From Bretschneidera sinensis (Eukaryota > Streptophyta > Magnoliopsida > Brassicales > Akaniaceae): a stretch of DNA of 64,000 nucleotides. The translations under genes were made by a program, and so were the position numbers. The stretch is from contig CM043700.1 in NCBI GenBank assembly GCA_023935145.1, positions 33,079,456 through 33,143,455 on the forward strand, given 5' to 3'. The notes beneath the pieces are model-generated. The model had not been told where the DNA came from, did no database searches, and saw nothing but the letters and a program-made list of their open reading frames with translations. This document shows, in pieces, positions 58,201 through 64,000 of this stretch; the stretch's first letter is position 1; each line of letters begins with the position of its first letter.

Positions 58201-60702
58201 GTGCCAACTCGTGTGCAGTCTGGGTGGAGAGTGTGTATAGACTACCGTAAGCTGAACACTGCCACAAGGAAGGATCACTTTCCACTTCCATTTATTGATC
58301 AGATGGTGGAGCGTTTGGCTGGGCACGAGTATTATTGCTTTTTGGATGGTTATTCTGGATATAACCAGGTCCCTGTGGACCCCGAAGATCAGGAGAAGAC
58401 GACATTTACCTGTCCTTTTGGGACTTTCGCCTACCGTCGCATGCCCTTTGGGTTATGCAATGCACCTGCCACTTTTCAGCGGTGCATGGTCAGTATATTC
58501 TCTGACATGGTAGAGCGATTCTTGGAGATTTTCATGGACGACTTCTCCGTCTTCGGTTCAACATTTGAGGAGTGCCTGCACCGTCTCTCTTTGGTTTTGG
58601 TACGGTGCAAGGAGAAGAACCTGGTGCTTAATTGGGAGAAGTGCCATTTTATGGTCAAGCAAGGAATTGTACTGGGGCATATCATATCTCATCGAGGGAT
58701 TGAGGTCGACAAAGCAAAGGTTGATTTGATTTCCAGCCTTCCACCCCCACGTACAGTGAAAGAGGTTCGATCTTTTCTGGGCCATGCAGGTTTCTATAGG
58801 CGATTTATCCAGAATTTCAGTAAGATCGCCAGGCCCTTGTGCAAGTTGTTGCAAAAAGATGCCCCATTTCTATTTGATGAGGATTGTAAGAAAGCATTTG
58901 GGGATCTGAAGGAAATTCTGACGTCCACACCCATTATTCAGCCACCTAACTGGGGTGTGCCTTTTGAGATTATGTGTGACGCATCAGACTATGCTGTTGG
59001 AGCTGTTTTGGGGCAGCGTGTTGATAAACTTCCCCATGCTATCTATTACGCAAGTCGAACTCTAAACGACGCACAACTCAATTATTCTACCACAGAGAAG
59101 GAGTTGCTTGCAGTCGTTTTTGCACTAGACAAGTTCAGATCCTACTTGTTAGGATCTAAAGTCATTATCTACTCGGACCATGCCGCATTGAAGTATCTTT
59201 TCTCTAAAAAAGATGCTAAATCTCGTCTTATCCGATGGATCTTGCTACTTCAAGAGTTCGACATTGAGATTCGGGATAAGAAAGGTTCGGAAAATGTGGT
59301 GGCGGACCATTTGTCTAGATTGATTGTGGAATTCAGTGAGGCTGCCACTCCCATCTCTGAGACCTTTCCTGATGAGCAATTAATGCACATTGCTCACAGT
59401 CCCGCACCATGGTTTGCTGACATAGTGAACTATCTTGTCACCGGACACATGCCCTTGCATTGGGGGAGGCAAGATAAATCAAAATTTTTGGCCATGGTGA
59501 AACACTTTTTCTGGGACGATCCTTACTTGTTCAAGTATTGTCCTGATCAGATCATTAGACGATGTATTCCTGAGCATGACCAATCTAATGTCATCGCCTT
59601 TTGTCATGATCATGCATGTGGAGGCCATTTTAGTGCTAAAAAGACCGCTGCAAAGATTTTGCAGTGTGGATTTTATTGGCCTACCCTGTTCCGGGACTCT
59701 CACACCTACTGTATATCTTGTGAGCGTTGCCAAAAGCTAGGGAGTCTTTCTAGGAGAAATATGATGCCCCTCAACCCTATTCTGATTGTTGAGATTTTTG
59801 ATGTGTGGGGCATTGATTTCATGGGACCATTTCCAAACTCCTTTGGCTACTTATACATTCTAGTTGCTGTGGACTATCTGTCCAAGTGGGTGGAGGCTGT
59901 TGCGTGCAAGACCAATGACCACAGAGTTGTGGTCCAGTTTTTGAAAGACACTATTTTTGCTCGTTTTGGTACGCCTCGAGCAATCATAAGTGATGGAGGT
60001 AAGCACTTTTGCAACAAGATCTTTGAGCAGTTGATGAAGAAATATTGTATCACGCACAAAGTTGCCACCCCATATCACCCACAGACGAGTGGTCAAGTGG
60101 AAATCTCAAATCGCGAGATCAAACATATTTTGGAAAAGACTGTGAACCCTACTAGAAAGGATTGGTCTTTGCGATTGACGGATGCACTGTGGGCATATCG
60201 GACAGCCTTCAAGACGCCAATTGGCATGTCTCCCTATCGCATTGTATACGGAAAGGCATGTCACCTTCCGGTTGAATTAGAGCATCGTGCGTATTGGGCT
60301 GTCAAGCAACTAAATTTCAATCTTTCAAAGGCTGGCTCACAACGAAAGCTCCAACTCAATGAATTGGAGGAGCTGCGGAATGATGCATATGAGTGTGCCC
60401 GATCATACAAAGCACAAATGAAGAAGACTCATGACCAAAATATTTTGAGACGAGCTTTTGAGCCGGGTCAGAGAGTTCTTCTTTATAATTCACGTCTGCA
60501 TCTTTTCCCAGGCAAGCTCAAATCCCGATGGTCAGGCCCATTCATTATTCGATCGGTTTTTCCTCATGGGGCCATCGAGATTGAGGATCCTAAGAATGGT
60601 AATACTTTCAAGGTAAATGGACAGAGGCTGAAACCATTCTTAGAGTTGAGGAGTCCGGACATTGAGACGATACTGTTGGAGGATCCTAGTTACTCAGATT
60701 GA
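55216..60702 (+). CDS. gag-pol: Element K gag-pol polyprotein (1828 residues)
   Basis: Single open frame. Gag capsid domain at about residues 80-220 ([32 protein letters not shown]), zinc knuckle CX2CX4HX4C at 322-335, proline/glutamine-rich spacer, aspartic protease with D671-L-G-A-S, and an acidic [11 protein letters not shown] module at 817. RT has D1044 in LDGYSGYNQ and F1106-M-D-D-F. RNase H carries D1255, E1296, D1321 and D1364. Integrase has an HHCC zinc region, then D1534, D1593 and E1629, which is D-35-E spacing. The C-terminus has the VNGQRLKPF motif. There is no chromodomain, as expected for Athila. The first ATG after the leader is at 55216. The protein would be cleaved by its own protease to build the particle, copy the RNA and integrate the DNA. 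Confidence 0.96.
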   Translation: MLGRRSLNLDLTHLDPDLERTLRRQKRAPVERETAEMGENFNHPEHVEQPRAWNVDSTTSLRDLFAPVATNSSSCIVLPPTNATHFDLKPHVIQLLPSFHGLDLENPYSHVKKFKDICATFKFQNFSEESVHLRLFPFSLHDRARAWLDSNTSGSITSWENLLSKFYHKFFPMSRVNECRKEISSFTQDEDEKFSESWERFKELLIRCPPHGYEKWRLVQFFYQGLTQPNRSMIESMNGGAFLSLTGDEAYMALDKLSDNSQQWDFSSCRDKSIRAPKRGGIYEVREDADLRIKLDALTKKIDALTVSQSINAANTFNVESCSICASPMHLAQNCPSMPACAEYPMEQVNAFNDFRRQSNGSYSETYNPGWRNHPNFSWRQNQPMNQGGSSHHAQNQYPPGFAPQIPNHGRSAHPAPSPAYHAPAQTPAPVSQSLEDTLKEFMKATSQNMSDVRSATMVNTQAIAKLESQIGQIASHLGEREKGKFPSQPVQNPKGQFMVESSSTPTHGEEQVQSIVTLRSGRQVDNRVEESPAMQQGQRSGNTEKRDAEPSTATPTEKDPPRSFLPRAPYPERLQAPKKGGKYEEILEVFKQVHINIPFLDAIHQVPSYAKFLKDLVTIKRRTNVPKKAFLTEQVSSILQCKLPIKYKDPGCPTISCTIGVSHIERALLDLGASVNLLPYSVYVQLGLGELKPTSTTLQLADRSVKRPRGIVEDVLIKVDKFYFPVDFIVLDTEPVQNVGIQIPVILGRPFLATANALINCRTGVMKISFGNMTVELNIFDITRQPLEYDEMRDVCLIEEILEDTVDESSIEDPMEACFAHFGEDLGLDKLLEEVNAILESDPQESKEEEDKESPEPQQKELKPLPDNLKYKFLGPAHCLPVIIASDLGEAQEEKLLDVLREHKEAIGWTIEDIKGISPSVVMHRIHLKEDAKPSREPQRRLNPAMQEVVRAEVIKLLDAGIIYPISDSKWVSPIHVVPKRAGLTVVKNKDDELVPTRVQSGWRVCIDYRKLNTATRKDHFPLPFIDQMVERLAGHEYYCFLDGYSGYNQVPVDPEDQEKTTFTCPFGTFAYRRMPFGLCNAPATFQRCMVSIFSDMVERFLEIFMDDFSVFGSTFEECLHRLSLVLVRCKEKNLVLNWEKCHFMVKQGIVLGHIISHRGIEVDKAKVDLISSLPPPRTVKEVRSFLGHAGFYRRFIQNFSKIARPLCKLLQKDAPFLFDEDCKKAFGDLKEILTSTPIIQPPNWGVPFEIMCDASDYAVGAVLGQRVDKLPHAIYYASRTLNDAQLNYSTTEKELLAVVFALDKFRSYLLGSKVIIYSDHAALKYLFSKKDAKSRLIRWILLLQEFDIEIRDKKGSENVVADHLSRLIVEFSEAATPISETFPDEQLMHIAHSPAPWFADIVNYLVTGHMPLHWGRQDKSKFLAMVKHFFWDDPYLFKYCPDQIIRRCIPEHDQSNVIAFCHDHACGGHFSAKKTAAKILQCGFYWPTLFRDSHTYCISCERCQKLGSLSRRNMMPLNPILIVEIFDVWGIDFMGPFPNSFGYLYILVAVDYLSKWVEAVACKTNDHRVVVQFLKDTIFARFGTPRAIISDGGKHFCNKIFEQLMKKYCITHKVATPYHPQTSGQVEISNREIKHILEKTVNPTRKDWSLRLTDALWAYRTAFKTPIGMSPYRIVYGKACHLPVELEHRAYWAVKQLNFNLSKAGSQRKLQLNELEELRNDAYECARSYKAQMKKTHDQNILRRAFEPGQRVLLYNSRLHLFPGKLKSRWSGPFIIRSVFPHGAIEIEDPKNGNTFKVNGQRLKPFLELRSPDIETILLEDPSYSD

Positions 60703-61635
60703 GTGTAGTATTCTAGGGAGAGTCTGGCTGAAGACGTAAAACTTAGCGCTCATGGGAGGCACCCCACAGCTTATCTTTTCTTTTGTTTATTTATTATTTC
60801 GCATTTTTATGATTAATGTTTGTTTCCAGTATTTTTTGTTTTCCAGTTTTTATTTTTCAGGGACAAAGCGTACTTCAGTTCAAGTTTGGGGGTATGCTAT
60901 GAGCCATACCAGTCCAGATAGTTCTCCATATCTCAGGTCAGCTCTTTCCATATTAGTCACACATTGGGGTCAATGTGTAATTTAAGTTTGGGGGTATGGG
61001 AGACACATCACACACTTTGTCCTAATTTGTTGTCTTTTCGTCATAGAGATAAATGCATGCTTATGTTATCGTGAAATTTTGGTTGATCTAAACATTTTCT
61101 GTGATGTGATGTCATTAGTGAGCTTAACATTTTGAACACATGATCTGGTGATAAATTTTTAAAACTTAGTTACTTACTTTAGGCATTTTGAGAATTCACA
61201 TGTTTGATCTAATCTCACACGAGCACATTAGCACAAATTATGTGAGGTATGACACGTGATTTTAATGTGTATTTTTCCTTATCTTAACTGAAACTGGATG
61301 ACTTGTTGGATGAACTCTTGGGCATAGAAAAAAAAAAAAAAAAAAAAAAGAAGAGATAAAGAAGAGAAAAATTTATCAATAAACTTTTCGCTGAGTAACT
61401 GGACCTCTTGCCTCAGTAAGCAGTGAGTGTTCACGTCAAAAGGTGAAATTTTGCTTGGTAATATTAAGGTCGGTTTAATTTCGTAGCCTTTTTGACTCGA
61501 GTTAGTAAGTCCTTAGGGGTGTCTTTACACCTAATGCCCTAAAACCATCTGGTTTGGGAGTCATTGACTTAACACTCGCTACATGGGTCAATTAGAAAGC
61601 TCAAGGGAACTAAGCATAGCCGTGCCTTAATAATA

Positions 61636-61673
<38 letters not shown>

Positions 61674-62033
61674 TAAAAACTATGCCTTTTCGTTCATTTT
61701 TGATGGGAAATTCGGTGAATCTTGAGACATGGAGACCTTACACATCAGAGTCACTTGGAAGCTTCATTTTTATGTACTAATTCACCTTACACTGATTCAA
61801 GCTTGTGATGCCTTATCCTGCCTTTTGTAAGTAATTAGATTTTAACATTTCTATTCATTGAGAAGATGGGTTTACCTTTTTAAGCTTGCTTATGAATGAT
61901 TATCATGATGATGTGTGCTCCTTAAATTTTTGGATACCATGAGTGATGACTTTATCTTTATGTTCTTTGTTTTTCATTGAGTCTTTTATTTTGTTTTGCT
62001 AAGGGACTAGCAAAATATAAGTTTGGGGGTATT
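60703..62033 (+). other. Element K 3' untranslated region and polypurine tract
   Basis: Non-coding. The conserved block GGCTGAAGACGTAAAACTTA begins at about 60725. AAGTTTGGGGGTAT occurs at 60882-60895, 60984-60997 and 62019-62032, the last adjoining the LTR. A hairpin ACATTG-GGGT-CAATGT precedes the second copy. Two further poly(A) runs lie at about 61327-61348 and 61637-61668. Confidence 0.88.
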
Positions 62034-63294
62034 TGATGAGTCTAAAATATTGCATATTTTAGACCCTTAACTTATATTTGTTATGCTCTTAGTTAGTATT
62101 ATTTTACTCTATTTTACGTTTTTCTTGTGTTTTGTGTGTTTTTATAGCTTTGCGGAGAAAGTGCAGCATTTCAGGTTGATTTGAAGTCTGGAGACATTGC
62201 GCTCGATCGCAACAGATATGCGATCGAGCGCACCTGCGCTCGAGCGCACCTGCCTTTGAACGAGCGCAAGGTCAATATCCCACATCGAAATATTTGAAGT
62301 TCAGTGCATTTGCGATCGATCGCAGAAGACATGCGATCGAGCGCAAATGAGATCGTGCGCACAAGACATGCGATCGATCGTACCTGCGATCGATCGCACC
62401 ACACTGCGATCGAGCGCACACGGGCCTGTATCCCACATTGATTCTGCAACCTGCTTTACTCCGGGTCTCCCCCTATATAAACACCATTTGGCTTCACAAT
62501 CCAATGTACAATTCCTGAGCCACTTTGGTGTTTACCGGTGGATGTCCGCTAGCATTCTGGTGGATCCCGAAGGCATTGCTACCACGAGGGGAAGCGCCGC
62601 CCGTCAGCGAGTGGAATTTCTCCCATGTAAAGTTTTTTATTTATTTCTTTATATTCAGTTGTTTTAGTTTAAATGTTTAGCACTTGTTATTATAGTTTTA
62701 TAGTTATGAGTGGCTAGACTCTTCAGCTAAGGTTGAAGATGAAGCCCCGCCGTTGTTTGGCGTAGTAGTTCAGATTTGCTTGTACAAATCTGACAATTTT
62801 TAGTATAAATGTTCTGTCAATTATTTGAGTTAATCTTATAATTGATTGAGTTTAAATTGTCTGTTGGATTTTCTTTGTGTTTCATCTGATGGATACATTG
62901 AATGCTTTTCGATTAAATTGGATTCCCTTTGTGATTTGTTAAGAGCGGATACATTGGGTGCTTTTGGTTTAGTTGGGATATTCTTTGTTTTTTGTCTTAT
63001 AGTTGGATTCATTGAATGTTTTGATAGGCTATATTTTTAGAACATGTATGCTTAACTTCGGTGGGGTGGATTCGGAAACCTTAGTGCCTTTTAATTATTA
63101 GTTTTTAAATCAATTTAATTTAGTTTTAATTTCTTTTGCAATATCATTCACAATTCGGAACTAGGTTAAAATAGAGTTAGTTTAGATTAAAAATATATTT
63201 TCACAACGCAATTCCCTGTGGATTCGACCTCGCACTTGCACACACTATATTGCAAACGACTCGTGCGCTTGCGAGTAATTTAAAACTCACAACA
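62034..63294 (+). repeat. 3' LTR of element K (1261 bp)
   Basis: Same length and sequence as the 5' LTR apart from the one difference noted. TATATAAA at 62474-62481. It ends CACAACA before the ATAAT target-site copy. Confidence 0.96.
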
Positions 63295-63299
63295 ATAAT

Positions 63300-63711
63300 C
63301 AATCCCAAGACAGAACAGATGAGCATCCCACGCCAACATCAAGTGCAATGCATTTAAATCACCATTAATATCAACAGTGTATATGATGTACTTAAAAGTT
63401 GGTTGTGATATGTTGTAGTAGTGTTCATAAGAGTTTTTTCTGCACTTTTTCCAACATGATGCAGGGGTTTGAATGTTATGTTTTTATGGATAAAACTGGT
63501 ATGGGGACCACTGCTCTATTTTTACTTAGAACTTGCTAGAATTACTGAAAAAATAATATATGCTTGATTGGATTTTTTTAACTTCTTACAGGTTGCTTTT
63601 ATCCTAAAAACAAAGGAGACTTTGTCCATTTTTCCTTAAAAAAAACCCAACACTTAGATTTTAAAACTGTTTTTCTCATTATGGTTTTGTCATCATAAAA
63701 AATGGGGAGAT
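63300..63711 (+). other. Unassigned sequence ending in a polypurine tract
   Basis: No coding domain recognised in either strand. The last bases, AAAAAATGGGGAGAT at about 63698-63711, look like the polypurine tract of a copia element whose LTR follows, so at least the right part is probably the 3' UTR of that element. The left part would have adjoined 53755 before K inserted. Confidence 0.45.
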
Positions 63712-64000
63712 TGTTGACTCTTATTTGATTTTAATTATGAAAAAACACTATTTAAATTGGAAAACTATTTTGAAAATAGAAGACTCTGTTCCAGGACATC
63801 TAGTCGACTGAATGGTTTCATTTAGTCAACTAGACAAAAGTTCAGTCAACTAAATGATATGGTTTAGTTGATTGGATATAATCTAGTCGACTGAATGGTT
63901 TTATTCAGTTAAACCGTTCAGTCGACTGAATACAGTTCAGTCAACTGAATGATATAGTTTAGTTGACTAAATATAGTCCATTCGACTGAATGGTTTCATT
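63712..64000 (+). repeat. Start of an LTR (element O, probably copia), cut by window edge
   Basis: TGTTGACTCTTATTTG directly after a polypurine tract. The U3 visible here is dominated by repeated AGTCGACTGAAT / AGTCAACTAAAT palindromic words (63800-63995). Large copia (SIRE-type) LTRs often start TGTTGA after a GGGGAGATT tract, which suggests the assignment. The rest is off the window. Confidence 0.6.

Larger units (their letters stand above)
53761..63294 (+). mobile_element. Element K: intact, very young Athila-like Ty3/gypsy retrotransposon
   Basis: LTRs of 1261 bp at 53761-55021 and 62034-63294, ATAAT at both flanks (53756-53760 and 63295-63299), a perfect tRNA-Asp primer site, one uninterrupted 1828-codon gag-pol, and a polypurine tract. 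By eye I find a single difference between the LTRs (53949 region: GCAATCG in the 5' copy, GCGATCG in the 3' copy). All catalytic residues expected are present. No ORF follows pol. It is the likely autonomous partner of J. Confidence 0.97.

Noticed and set aside
55216..60702. Minus-strand and off-frame ORFs within element K
   Set aside because: Shadows of the 1828-codon gag-pol frame.

Overview
The window is transposon-packed plant nuclear DNA. Every confident coding region belongs to an LTR retrotransposon or a LINE. The kingdom call rests on Athila-type Ty3/gypsy elements with primer-binding sites matching plant tRNA-Asp, Ty1/copia elements primed by initiator tRNA-Met, and plant-type LINEs (RRM-bearing ORF1, RNase H-tailed ORF2). 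The locus is AT-rich, repeats are inserted inside repeats, and there is one 500-N gap, which suggests heterochromatic or pericentromeric sequence of a flowering plant, probably a eudicot. No host gene can be named. The only plausible non-element DNA is about 400 bp at 25068-25474, which holds an exon-like stretch.

Left third (1-25067): a nest read from its right flank. Gypsy A (1-8885) sits in copia B (minus, 8886-12950), B in gypsy C (12951-17863), C in a tandem-repeat-rich element E (17864-20832), and E in the 3' LTR of copia D (minus, 20833-25067). The left halves of B, C, E and D should lie off the left edge.

Middle (25068-41333): exon-like DNA; two decayed copia fragments F1 and F2; the 3' part of a LINE ORF2 on the minus strand split by two solo LTRs, G and H; a LINE ORF1 remnant on the plus strand; then copia I, into which the young non-autonomous gypsy J (35437-41201, TSD ATAAG) has inserted.

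Right third (41334-64000): gypsy L (minus) has its LTR inside an older LTR of the same family, a decayed gag-pol, and after pol an extra ORF (ORF-X) in the position where Athila elements carry an env-like gene. The assembly gap follows, then fragment N, a second copy of the ORF-X region. Next is K (53761-63294, TSD ATAAT), a structurally intact Athila-like element with one 1828-codon gag-pol frame and LTRs that appear to differ at one base. The window ends in the LTR of another, probably copia, element.

How the parts relate: K encodes everything needed for its own copying. J shares R-U5, primer site, polypurine tract and 3' UTR with K but encodes only a rearranged gag/RT fragment, so K-like proteins are the likely source of its mobility. 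C is a comparable deletion derivative of the L family. The most interesting observations are a 146-bp GT-AG intron in the ORF-X leader of L that is missing exactly in N, a possible internal promoter before ORF-X, arrays of short palindromes in the U3 of unrelated LTR families, and a thrice-repeated polypurine-like motif in the 3' UTRs.
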